The notes beneath the pieces were generated by a model that saw only the letters and a program-made list of their open reading frames with translations, had not been told where the DNA came from and made no database searches. Position numbers and translations under genes: made by a program. Shown in pieces: positions 27,997 to 34,817 of a stretch of 34,892 nt of DNA; the stretch's first letter is position 1; each line of letters starts with the position of its first letter. This stretch comes from Archaeoglobales archaeon (GTDB lineage: Archaea; Halobacteriota; Archaeoglobi; Archaeoglobales; Archaeoglobaceae): assembly GCA_003662995.1 (NCBI GenBank), contig QMZC01000015.1, positions 1 through 34,892 on the forward strand, read 5' to 3'.

Positions 27997-28949
27997 ATGC
28001 TCTCTCTCCTCAAAAACACTTCTTTTTCCACAAACTCAAGTACGTTCTCGTTTGTAAGGATACGGTTAAACACAAAACTTGAGAATGATTTTCTTATCAA
28101 CTTATCGTTAAAGCCGATGTAATTGGATAGTTCTCTAGCAGCCTTAATTGTTTCGTTTTTATCCAAACCGATTTTTTCACAGTAAAAATCAAATTCTTGC
28201 AGAAATCTGCTGAGTAAATTCCTATTTTGATTTAAAAATTTTGAATTAGCTGCTAAAGAGCAGCAGGGGAAATCACCTATGAGTTCATTGAACTTCACAA
28301 CCTCGTATTCTTTGTTTAATTCAGTCAAATATGGCTCCCATATTGCTATTCCATCTACCTCTCCATCTCTTAAACTTTCAATCATTCTCTCAGGAGATTT
28401 AAAATAAACAAAATCCCAGTTTTTGTTAAGTTTTTTTAAATTCAACTCCATTGTGGACAATTCTGTCGTACCTATCTTTTTGCAATGTGTTTTTCCCATC
28501 ACAACACCGCTACCGTTTAAGGCAACTATCCTGAAAATCACAATGTTCTTCATGAGAGATGCGAACAAAACTTGAGTAAAGAGAGGTGAGGCTGCTAAAT
28601 CAACGCTACCTATCGATAAAGCCCTTGTTAACTCTAAAGAGTTATCAAAAACCTTTACAATTCCATTTAGTTTTTTGGCAGCCATTATAATTGCTGGATA
28701 CTCACTTGCCTTTAGTATTCCAACTCTAAACGTATTCTTCAATGGATTGGGGTAGTGTTCCAGAAGCCAGATTCTATAGGACTTTTTTGTAACTTTGTTC
28801 CTCACAACCCATCCGTCTGCCTCCAAGGTGGATATTACTTCAGAAACAGTTGATTTCGACAAATTTGCGAGTTTTGGTAGCTCGCTCTGCAAAACACCCT
28901 CCTCTTTTCTTTGCTTCAATATCCCCAATATTCTGCTCTTAGCATCCAC
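27954..28949 (-). CDS. HTH regulator fused to a periplasmic-binding-protein-like (NMT1/SsuA type) domain
   Basis: 331 aa, no signal peptide, so cytoplasmic. Residues about 1-65 form a winged helix (ILKQRKEEGVLQSELPKLANLSKSTVSEVISTLEADGWVVR, given here as the HTH with recognition helix SKSTVSEVIS). From about 72 on it resembles type 2 solute-binding proteins of the NMT1/SsuA kind: VGILKASEYPAIIMAAKKL, the DLAASPLFTQVLF strand-helix, and DGEVDGIAIWEPYLTEL. It therefore looks like a one-component sensor in which a transporter-type domain binds a small molecule and controls DNA binding. The ligand is unknown; thiamine-pyrimidine, sulfonate or similar compounds are family possibilities. Start is GTG 28949, with TTTTTAACC about 22-25 nt upstream and no Shine-Dalgarno. 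Next to pyrE and the MEMO gene. Confidence 0.72.
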   Translation of the reverse strand: MDAKSRILGILKQRKEEGVLQSELPKLANLSKSTVSEVISTLEADGWVVRNKVTKKSYRIWLLEHYPNPLKNTFRVGILKASEYPAIIMAAKKLNGIVKVFDNSLELTRALSIGSVDLAASPLFTQVLFASLMKNIVIFRIVALNGSGVVMGKTHCKKIGTTELSTMELNLKKLNKNWDFVYFKSPERMIESLRDGEVDGIAIWEPYLTELNKEYEVVKFNELIGDFPCCSLAANSKFLNQNRNLLSRFLQEFDFYCEKIGLDKNETIKAARELSNYIGFNDKLIRKSFSSFVFNRILTNENVLEFVEKEVFLRRESIQPLLRLECLRPKS

Positions 28950-29029
28950 AACACAATTATTAATTAGAGGTTAAAAATCTTGCTTGGACTAAACGACACT
29001 TTTAAGTATTTTCTAAATTTATTAAGAGT

Positions 29030-29815
29030 ATGAGGCGAGCTATCGTTGCTGGGCAGTTTTATCCCTCAAATGCAGAATCGTTAAGGGCGATGATTCAGAC
29101 TTACGTAAATCCAATTAAAGATGATTCTGTAATTGCTTGCGTATCTCCTCATGCAGGATACATGTATTCGGGAAAAACAGCAGGAAAAGTTCACTCTCTG
29201 CTCCCAGACGTTGAAACGTATGTTGTTGTTGGTCCTAACCACACTGGTTACGGTTCTCCAGTTGCTGTTTCAACTGACGAATGGCAAACTCCCTTAGGCA
29301 TAGTTGAGATCGACATGGAATTCGTTAAAGCCTTGCCAAAGAGAATAATCGACATGGACGAGATAGCCCACAGATACGAGCATTCTTTGGAAGTGCAAAT
29401 CCCGTTTTTGCAGTATTTACACAACAACTTTAAGATTGTACCCATTTGTCTTGGAATGCAGGATGAAGAAACTGCTACGGAAGTTGCTGAGGAGATAATA
29501 GAGGCTGAGGAGAGAACTCAAAAAAAGATTGCTCTTGTTGCATCATCGGACATGCACCACTATTTGCCAGACGAGGAGTGCAGAAAGTTGGATGGTGAGG
29601 TAATTGATGCAATTTTATCGATGGACGTTTCAAGGTTTTACAAGAAAATTTATGAGTTACAGGCAAGTGTTTGTGGATATGGGGCAATTGCCGTTGCAAT
29701 GAACTACGCAAATCACCACAATGGCAGAGCAGAGCTTATCGATTATTCCACAAGCGGAGATGTTGCGGACAAGAGTATGGTCGTTGGTTATGCGGGTATA
29801 GCCTTTAAGGTTTAG
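29030..29815 (+). CDS. amrB: MEMO1-family protein (AmmeMemoRadiSam system protein B)
   Basis: 261-aa MEMO-family protein, structurally related to class III extradiol dioxygenases. The N-terminus RRAIVAGQFYPSNAESLRAMI is the family signature. The expected metal or active-site histidines are in SPHAGYMYSGKTAG (about H41), GPNHTGYGSPVAVS (about H75) and SSDMHHYLPDEE, and the C-terminal CGYGAIAVAMNYA is conserved. In prokaryotes MEMO genes co-occur with AMMECR1 and a radical SAM enzyme; that radical SAM gene (amrS) is at 1960-2958. TTTTAAGTA near 28999-29007 is about 25 nt ahead of the ATG and no ribosome-binding site is seen, so it is probably leaderless. Biochemical role unknown. Confidence 0.92.
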   Translation: MRRAIVAGQFYPSNAESLRAMIQTYVNPIKDDSVIACVSPHAGYMYSGKTAGKVHSLLPDVETYVVVGPNHTGYGSPVAVSTDEWQTPLGIVEIDMEFVKALPKRIIDMDEIAHRYEHSLEVQIPFLQYLHNNFKIVPICLGMQDEETATEVAEEIIEAEERTQKKIALVASSDMHHYLPDEECRKLDGEVIDAILSMDVSRFYKKIYELQASVCGYGAIAVAMNYANHHNGRAELIDYSTSGDVADKSMVVGYAGIAFKV

Positions 29816-29849
29816 TCACAAAAGGCGAAAATAAAACAAAAATAAAAAG

Positions 29850-30743
29850 TTAAGCTACCTGCTCTGGAGCGAGCTTTGTCAGTATCTTCTGGTCAGTAAT
29901 AACTCCAATCGGTTGACCACTATCTGTGATAACTAAGATTCTCACTCTTTCATCTTTCATCAGTCTCAAAGCCTCTTTTATAGATGTGTCTTTCTCAACC
30001 ATCACTATCTTCGGTCTCATAACTTCTTTGATCTTTGCATCAAGTCTTCCTTCAGCCAAAGCCTTTGCAACGTGATCCAATGTGAATATTCCCACAAAAT
30101 CGCCACCCTCAACAACAGGTGTGCAGTAAATTCCCCTTTCAGCTAAAACCTTTACTCCATCTTTAACCTTTGCATTAGCATCCACCGTAATAATTGGGGT
30201 TGACATGTGTTCCTCCACCCTGTCCCTTGGTAGTGCAACTATTTTTTCTATATCCACAACTATGGTATTTTCTGTGTCATCTCTACCCGTAACCTTACCG
30301 TATACCATCAGCTCGTTGACCGGAGTTGGCCCTATCATAACTCTGTCTCCCGGTGATATCTTCTTAATGTCCCCTATAACTCTAACCCTTGCCTGACAGA
30401 TGTCTGGGTGTGAAATTGAAGTTAAATCAATTTCCTCCACACTTAAATCATCAAAAACTTCATCGTTAACTGCTATCGGAACTCTAACGGACTCTTCGGG
30501 CTTTGTTATTGCCAGCATTTCATAGGCTTTGGCTGTTGGTCTGTATCCACCTTTGGGCCCTGGTACACCTTCAACCAATCCCAGAGCTCTCAAAGCCTGC
30601 ATCTGGTTTCTCACCGTACCGGGATTCCTGTTAATCAACTCGGCAATTTCCTCTCCTTTTACTGATGCTCCTGCTTTTTTCTTGTAGAGTGTTATTAATG
30701 CGTAAAGTATATCTTTTTGAATTTGAGTTAGCTCAAGCGCCAT
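29850..30743 (-). CDS. Winged-helix regulator with two CBS domains
   Basis: 297-aa archaeal regulator. Residues 1-75 form a winged helix (LTQIQKDILYALITLYKK; EIAELINRNPGTVRNQMQALRALGLVEG; PGPKGGYRPT wing). A middle domain of about 100 residues (PIAVNDEVFDDLSVEEIDLTS onward) ends in a short beta region. Two CBS repeats follow: MSTPIITVDANAKVKDGVKVLAERGIYCTPVV is the start of the first (about 180) and MRPKIVMVEKDTSIKEALRLMKD of the second (about 240). CBS pairs usually bind adenine nucleotides, so energy- or SAM-responsive regulation is likely (inference). GGAGGTATTACT precedes the ATG. A tandem CGATTAA repeat sits between its TATA box and start, a possible self-operator. Confidence 0.85.
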   Translation of the reverse strand: MALELTQIQKDILYALITLYKKKAGASVKGEEIAELINRNPGTVRNQMQALRALGLVEGVPGPKGGYRPTAKAYEMLAITKPEESVRVPIAVNDEVFDDLSVEEIDLTSISHPDICQARVRVIGDIKKISPGDRVMIGPTPVNELMVYGKVTGRDDTENTIVVDIEKIVALPRDRVEEHMSTPIITVDANAKVKDGVKVLAERGIYCTPVVEGGDFVGIFTLDHVAKALAEGRLDAKIKEVMRPKIVMVEKDTSIKEALRLMKDERVRILVITDSGQPIGVITDQKILTKLAPEQVA

Positions 30744-30805
30744 AGTAATACCTCCGATTAACTTCGATTAAAAACTCCCTATTGAAACAGTATATATAGT
30801 TTTCC
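30744..30805 (-). promoter_or_regulatory. Promoter of the HTH-CBS gene with tandem CGATTAA repeat
   Basis: TATATATAGT (30791-30800; a good TATA box on the minus strand) lies about 50 nt before the start codon, so transcription should begin near 30767. Right there are two direct copies of CGATTAA (30755-30761 and 30765-30771) 10 bp apart, one helical turn, which suits a dimeric or tandem-bound repressor. GGAGG lies between the repeat and the ATG. Confidence 0.55.
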
Positions 30806-30962
30806 TACGATTTAATACACTTAAACATTTTTGAAATCTATTTTAATTTTTTTAAACCTCCGACCCCAACTTTTCTCTAAACCAAAACTTTCATATTATA
30901 GGATAATCTAAAATGATTAATAATAGAGAAACACTTTAAAAACTTTGCATAAACAGCGGACA

Positions 30963-31946
30963 ATGTTTGAGCCAAGGAAATTACCCACGGTGTTATACGC
31001 AGAAGAATTGCTTGACAAGGCATTTAGAAGAGCATCCAAAGTTGGCGGAAGGAATAGGAAGGAGAAGGCGATAAATAAACTTGCTACAATATCCAATACG
31101 CTTTCTGATTATTTTGACAAGATTATAAAATCTCATCCAAGTTATGACAGCTTGCCTGAATTTTATAGGGAGACAATAGACGTTGTCGTGGGAATAGGGA
31201 AGATTAAGAAGAGTTTAGCTGCATTAAAGTGGGCGAATGAGATGAGTCAGAAGATTATAACGAGAAGTATTAAGAAGATAAAAGGTGGTAAAGACATAGA
31301 TGAGACACTGAAAGCTACTTATGGAAGGATTGCATCGATTGTGAGCCAAATTGATGAAGAGTTGAGATTTTTGAATGAAGCTAAGCAGAAAATGAGGGAG
31401 ATTCCAGTTTTCAAGGATTTACCGACCGTTGTCGTTGCTGGATATCCTAATGTTGGTAAATCAAGTTTTGTGGCAAAGATATCCAGTGTTAAACCTGAAA
31501 TTGCTGTTTATCCTTTCACAACCAAAAAGATATTTGTTGGATTTGTAGACATTAATGGGGTTAAACTTCAGGTTGTAGATACTCCAGGTTTACTTGACAG
31601 ACCGATTCACAAAAGAAACAAGATTGAAAAAAGAGCAATACTCTGCTTGAAGTATCTTGCCGATTGCATTTTATTTATAATTGACCCAACAGAAACTTGT
31701 GGTTATTCCTTGCAAAGCCAGATGTCGTTGTTAAATGAAATTAGAAGGGAGTTTAAGGTCAAAATTATTCCAGCTTACAGCAAGGCTGATATGCACAACA
31801 AGAAGGATTTGCCAGCTTTTTCAAGTATTAGTGGTGAGGGCATATCTGATGTGCTGGAGATGGTCAAAAAAGAGGTGACAGCAAAAAAGAAAAGTAAAAG
31901 GGAACTATCTGAGAATTTGATACAACAGCATAGCGATTGCAGCTAA
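30963..31946 (+). CDS. NOG1-like GTPase
   Basis: 327-aa GTPase of the Obg/NOG1 group; NOG1 proteins act in large-subunit ribosome assembly. The N-terminal helical bundle typical of NOG1 (FEPRKLPTVLYAEELLDKAFRRASKVGGR to about 145) precedes the G domain: G1 GYPNVGKSS (about 160), G2 PFTTKK, G3 DTPGLLDRP, and G4 as YSKAD where most GTPases have NKxD. It lacks the C-terminal extension of eukaryotic NOG1, as is normal for archaea. The ATG at 30963 is preferred over an in-frame codon six residues upstream, because TTTAAAAACT near 30933-30942 gives the leaderless TATA distance. Its last 42 bp overlap the convergent MFS gene. Confidence 0.87.
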   Translation: MFEPRKLPTVLYAEELLDKAFRRASKVGGRNRKEKAINKLATISNTLSDYFDKIIKSHPSYDSLPEFYRETIDVVVGIGKIKKSLAALKWANEMSQKIITRSIKKIKGGKDIDETLKATYGRIASIVSQIDEELRFLNEAKQKMREIPVFKDLPTVVVAGYPNVGKSSFVAKISSVKPEIAVYPFTTKKIFVGFVDINGVKLQVVDTPGLLDRPIHKRNKIEKRAILCLKYLADCILFIIDPTETCGYSLQSQMSLLNEIRREFKVKIIPAYSKADMHNKKDLPAFSSISGEGISDVLEMVKKEVTAKKKSKRELSENLIQQHSDCS

Positions 31947-33032
31947 AATTGCCGAAAAGATAAAAACGGCATCGAGGGAATAGTAAGCTATAAAGGCTGC
32001 AATTAGTGGCCCAACAGTCTGGCCGATTCTGACCATTGAGCCATAGACTGTCATTACAATAGCTCTGTTCTCGGTTGGAGCTACAGAAACCACCAAGTTT
32101 TGTATCGCTGGCAAAACCGTGCCGTGCCCCAAACCAAAAAGTATTGTTACAGCTATAAACAACCACAGGGAGGGGATGAAGGGTGTTAGTAACATGGATG
32201 ACATGTAAAATAGAGAGCCGAGTTTGATTGTCTTATCTTCACCAAATTTTCTTAGAAAAAAATCGATTTTGGATGCTGTTATGGCTGTGACGATAGACAT
32301 AGAAGATTGCACAATGCCTATGGTTGCCGAATCTGCCATGAATTTGATGTTTAATAGGAAGGGCAAATACGTGATGAATGCTCCATATAGTATCACAAAA
32401 ACGATGATCCCAGAAACAAATCCCAAGAGTAGGCTTGAATTTTTCAGCAACCTCATACTTTCCTTCGCATAACTTTTGAATTCTACTTGCCTTATCTCCT
32501 TGTACGGAATCGTCATCGCAGCTATTCCAACTGGTATTGCCAATATAAACGTAAAAAAGGGATATCTCCAATCAAACAATGCTAAAAGCCCTCCAGCCAA
32601 AGGATAGCTTGCCGTACCTATGCTTAAAATGCTGGCGTTGTAGCCCAAGGCTTTTGCTCTATCCATTCCATAGTACAAATCACCGATTAGTGTGGCAGCT
32701 AAAGATGTTAATGCTGCTCCCCCGATACCTTGCAAAAATCTCAGGATTAGCATCAGCCTAAAATCTACAAAAGCGCACAGCGTTCCCGCAACACCAAACA
32801 GAAATAGAGAGGGGATTAGTATTTCTTTTCTGCCATATCTGTCAGCCATAATACCGATGATTGGAGCCAGTACTACTCCAGGGAGGGTGAAGAGTGTAAC
32901 CAATAAAGCAACATCTGATTTTGACAAGTTCAATTCGTGGGCTATTTTTGGGAACGCTGGAGCTAATATGGCAACACCTATAACCCCTATTAGTGTAATT
33001 GCAAAGATTACTGGCAAAACCCTATCTCTCAT
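31905..33032 (-). CDS. Major facilitator superfamily transporter
   Basis: 375-aa MFS permease with about 12 membrane helices. The motif between helices 2 and 3 is GIMADRYGRKEILIPSL (MFS motif A), and RFLQGIGGAALTSLAATLIGDLY is typical of drug:proton antiporter-like members (motif B/C area). The second half repeats the layout with GSLFYMSS and the helix-rich segment LFIAVTILFGLGHGTVLPAIQN. An exporter of the DHA1 type is the best guess; the substrate is unknown. TTTTTAAAA near 33052-33062 lies about 25 nt ahead of the ATG with no ribosome-binding site. The 3' end overlaps the NOG1-like gene. Confidence 0.86.
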   Translation of the reverse strand: MRDRVLPVIFAITLIGVIGVAILAPAFPKIAHELNLSKSDVALLVTLFTLPGVVLAPIIGIMADRYGRKEILIPSLFLFGVAGTLCAFVDFRLMLILRFLQGIGGAALTSLAATLIGDLYYGMDRAKALGYNASILSIGTASYPLAGGLLALFDWRYPFFTFILAIPVGIAAMTIPYKEIRQVEFKSYAKESMRLLKNSSLLLGFVSGIIVFVILYGAFITYLPFLLNIKFMADSATIGIVQSSMSIVTAITASKIDFFLRKFGEDKTIKLGSLFYMSSMLLTPFIPSLWLFIAVTILFGLGHGTVLPAIQNLVVSVAPTENRAIVMTVYGSMVRIGQTVGPLIAAFIAYYSLDAVFIFSAILAAIAMLLYQILR

Positions 33033-33103
33033 CAGATTTGATTTTCGCCAGCATTTTAAAAATCTTCCATAACAGATAAATTAGCCCTAGATGACTTTCA
33101 AAC

Positions 33104-33502
33104 ATGAAGGTTTTGAGGATCGCGATGAGAAGAGATGATATGAAAGATATTACTGATGAGGTGAGAAATTACGTTGAGGAATGTGATAAAGAAAGTGGGG
33201 CAGTTTTAGTGTTTTCCAAGGGTTCTACAGGAGCAATAACGACTATTGAATATGAGCCGGGATTAAAAAAGGACTTTCCGAGGATAATGGATAAAATCGC
33301 ACCGTACGGTGAAGATTACGAACACCACAAAACTTGGCACGATGATAATGGTTCGAGTCATGTAAAAGCCTCAATTGTTGGTCCAAGCATCGTTGTTCCG
33401 TTTAAAGACAAAAAACTGTTGTTGGGTACTTGGCAACAGATTGTGGTGGTAAATTTCGACACAAAAGACAGGACAAGGGAAGTAATCTTGCAGATTTTGT
33501 GA
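33104..33502 (+). CDS. YjbQ/UPF0047 family protein
   Basis: 132-aa single-domain protein of the secondary thiamine-phosphate synthase enzyme family (YjbQ). The family pattern is clear: a serine/threonine-rich strand FSKGSTGAITTIEYEPG near residue 40, the HHKTWHDDNGSSHVKASIVGPS segment (about 79-100) with the metal- or phosphate-site histidines, and GTWQQIVVVNFD near 109. YjbQ members show weak thiamine phosphate synthase activity in E. coli tests; the natural role is not settled. It is divergent from the MFS gene, 71 bp apart. Confidence 0.9.
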   Translation: MKVLRIAMRRDDMKDITDEVRNYVEECDKESGAVLVFSKGSTGAITTIEYEPGLKKDFPRIMDKIAPYGEDYEHHKTWHDDNGSSHVKASIVGPSIVVPFKDKKLLLGTWQQIVVVNFDTKDRTREVILQIL

Positions 33503-33581
33503 TTGTACATTTAAAGCTATTTTGATCTTATTTATTTTCCATTTCTTATTTTATTCTTTAATTTTTGAATTTTTCCAATCA

Positions 33582-33611
33582 TTACAATAATTGTAACGAA
33601 AACTTTAAATA
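33582..33611 (+). promoter_or_regulatory. Palindromic operator and TATA box, module 1
   Basis: TTACAATAATTGTAA (33582-33596) is a perfect 15-bp palindrome. TTTAAATA (33604-33611) follows 7 bp later as TATA box, which places the palindrome over or just upstream of the BRE, a usual position for an archaeal activator or repressor. Confidence 0.6.
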
Positions 33612-33633
33612 CAATATCATTTTAATGATAATT

Positions 33634-33735
33634 ATGAGATTGGAGGCAAACGTGATGTGTATTAGCAAGAAAAAGCTTGGAAACAATTTAGTGTGGACGG
33701 GTTATATTAGTAATATCAACATATCTAATATATGA
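33634..33735 (+). CDS. Micro-ORF, module 1 (hypothetical)
   Basis: 33 codons from ATG 33634, which sits at the leaderless distance from the TATA box, or 26 codons from ATG 33655, which has GGAGG 8 nt upstream. The shorter form starts MCISKKKLGNN and ends NINISNI. It resembles nothing I know. Its AT-rich 3' half overlaps an inverted repeat, so the transcript rather than the peptide may be the product, or the ORF may be chance. Confidence 0.25.
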   Translation: MRLEANVMCISKKKLGNNLVWTGYISNINISNI

Positions 33736-33753
33736 TATATTGATTACATTTCA

Positions 33754-33800
33754 TTACAATAATTATAATAATTAGTATAAAAATAGAAAAATTTAAATAC
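33754..33800 (+). promoter_or_regulatory. Palindrome copy and TATA box, module 2
   Basis: TTACAATAATTATAA (33754-33768) differs from the module 1 palindrome at one position. ATTTAAATAC (33791-33800) is the TATA box, here 22 bp downstream. A further half site TTACAAT lies at 33811-33817, in the likely transcript-start region. Confidence 0.55.
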
Positions 33801-33833
33801 TTTATGCTATTTACAATTACTGAGGTGGTTAAA

Positions 33834-33893
33834 ATGGACAAGAAGAGAGAGGCTGAGGAAACGATCAAGAAGGTTAGACTATATATGGGTTAA
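33834..33893 (+). CDS. 19-residue micro-ORF, module 2 (hypothetical peptide)
   Basis: MDKKREAEETIKKVRLYMG, encoded at 33834-33890 with TAA at 33891. GAGGTGG lies 5-6 nt upstream of the ATG, one of the better ribosome-binding sites in the window, and the TATA box is 34-43 nt upstream. The peptide is strongly charged and should form one amphipathic helix. A T7 run follows 9 bp after the stop. The full set of expression signals makes this more than a chance ORF, but it could also be the 5' remnant of a longer lost gene. Function unknown. Confidence 0.45.
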   Translation: MDKKREAEETIKKVRLYMG

Positions 33894-33895
33894 TA

Positions 33896-33915
33896 TTCCA
33901 AGTTTTTTTATTTAT
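33896..33915 (+). terminator. Oligo-T terminator after the 19-residue ORF
   Basis: T7 at 33903-33909 followed by ATTTAT, directly after the micro-ORF stop. Archaeal RNA polymerase terminates at such T-runs without a hairpin. Confidence 0.5.
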
Positions 33916-33935
33916 AATCTGCTAAATTAAATTAT

Positions 33936-34715
33936 TCAAAATTTAATTATTTTACAGCTTTGTGTATAATTTTCAGGGTAAATTCCCCTCAATTTTCCAT
34001 TACAAACCGGACATTTTTGGTCTTTTTCAATATCAAAAAACAAAAAATCGAGCTTTGAAGTATTTATCCTAATGTATTTACCACTAAGAACTGGTAAACC
34101 GACTATTAATTTTATAGCCTCTAACGCTTGGAGACAACCAAAAAAACCTACTGTAGTTCCGATAACTGCATTCTCTACTAGTTCTTCAGGAACATCTGGA
34201 AACATGCACCTATAGCAGGGAGAACCAGTTACAGTCATCAACTCCCCCTCAAACTTGTAAACGGCTGAATGTATGAAGGGTTTTTTTAAGATCATACATG
34301 CATCGTTTACAAGATATCGCGTAGGCAAGTTATCGGGACACAAAACGATAACATCATACTCCCCAATCAGATCAAGGGCATTATCTGGAGTTATGTTAAA
34401 AGGGTACGTTGAAACTTTAACCTCAGGATTCAGTTTTTCTACAAATATTTTAGCAGATTTTGCCTTATTCATTCCGACATTTCCTGCATGTATTATCTGT
34501 CTCTGCAGATTGCTTTCAGCAACGGTATCTCCATCCACAATTCCCAGCTCCCCCACACCTGCTGCTGCAAGGTATGCTATTGCTGCACTTCCAAGTCCAC
34601 CAGCCCCTATTACAAGAACTTTTGAATTAAACAATTTCTCTTGACCGTTTTCTCCGATCTCAGGCATCTTTACCTGCCTAATGTACCTTTCAAGTCTTGA
34701 GTTTAGGTCAATCAT
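33936..34715 (-). CDS. MoeB/ThiF-family E1-like adenylyltransferase
   Basis: 259-aa enzyme that adenylates the C-terminus of a ubiquitin-like sulfur carrier (MoaD, ThiS or archaeal SAMP). ATP loop VLVIGAGGLGSAAIAYLAAAG (seen around residues 33-52), catalytic arginine in ESNLQRQIIHAG, then DNLPTRYLVNDAC. Zinc cysteines CYRCMFP and CPVCNGK. The C-terminal NAVIGTTVGFFGCLQALEAIKLI contains the crossover-loop cysteine position of ThiF/UbaA types. Length fits MoeB/ThiF without a rhodanese domain. It reads toward the micro-ORF region and is divergent from the partial gene at the right edge. Whether it serves molybdopterin/tungstopterin, thiamine or tRNA thiolation cannot be told; no carrier gene is adjacent. 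Confidence 0.9.
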   Translation of the reverse strand: MIDLNSRLERYIRQVKMPEIGENGQEKLFNSKVLVIGAGGLGSAAIAYLAAAGVGELGIVDGDTVAESNLQRQIIHAGNVGMNKAKSAKIFVEKLNPEVKVSTYPFNITPDNALDLIGEYDVIVLCPDNLPTRYLVNDACMILKKPFIHSAVYKFEGELMTVTGSPCYRCMFPDVPEELVENAVIGTTVGFFGCLQALEAIKLIVGLPVLSGKYIRINTSKLDFLFFDIEKDQKCPVCNGKLRGIYPENYTQSCKIIKF

Positions 34716-34817
34716 CGCTTTGTGTTTGAATATGAAAATAATAATTCTTTTGGTATGAATACTTGGACAATGTCCACATTAGTATAAAACTATAGATACT
34801 TAAAATCATGCATTATT
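34716..34817. promoter_or_regulatory. Divergent promoter region with a 13-bp palindrome
   Basis: 102 bp between the MoeB/ThiF start and the edge gene. TGGACAATGTCCA (34764-34776) is a perfect palindrome at the centre. AGTATAAAACTATAG (34781-34795) and ACTTAAAAT provide TATA elements for the plus-strand gene; AATTATTATTTTC just ahead of the minus-strand start is AT-rich but gives no clear TATA. Confidence 0.5.

Larger units (their letters stand above)
33503..33935. other. AT-rich intergenic region with two palindrome/TATA/micro-ORF modules
   Basis: 433 bp with no conventional gene. The first half holds a perfect palindrome (33582-33596), TATA and a 26-33 codon ORF. An imperfect 11-bp inverted repeat follows (33715-33725 with 33734-33744). 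The second half holds a near-perfect copy of the palindrome (33754-33768), TATA, a strong ribosome-binding site, a 19-codon ORF and a T-run. The parts are listed separately. Confidence 0.6.
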
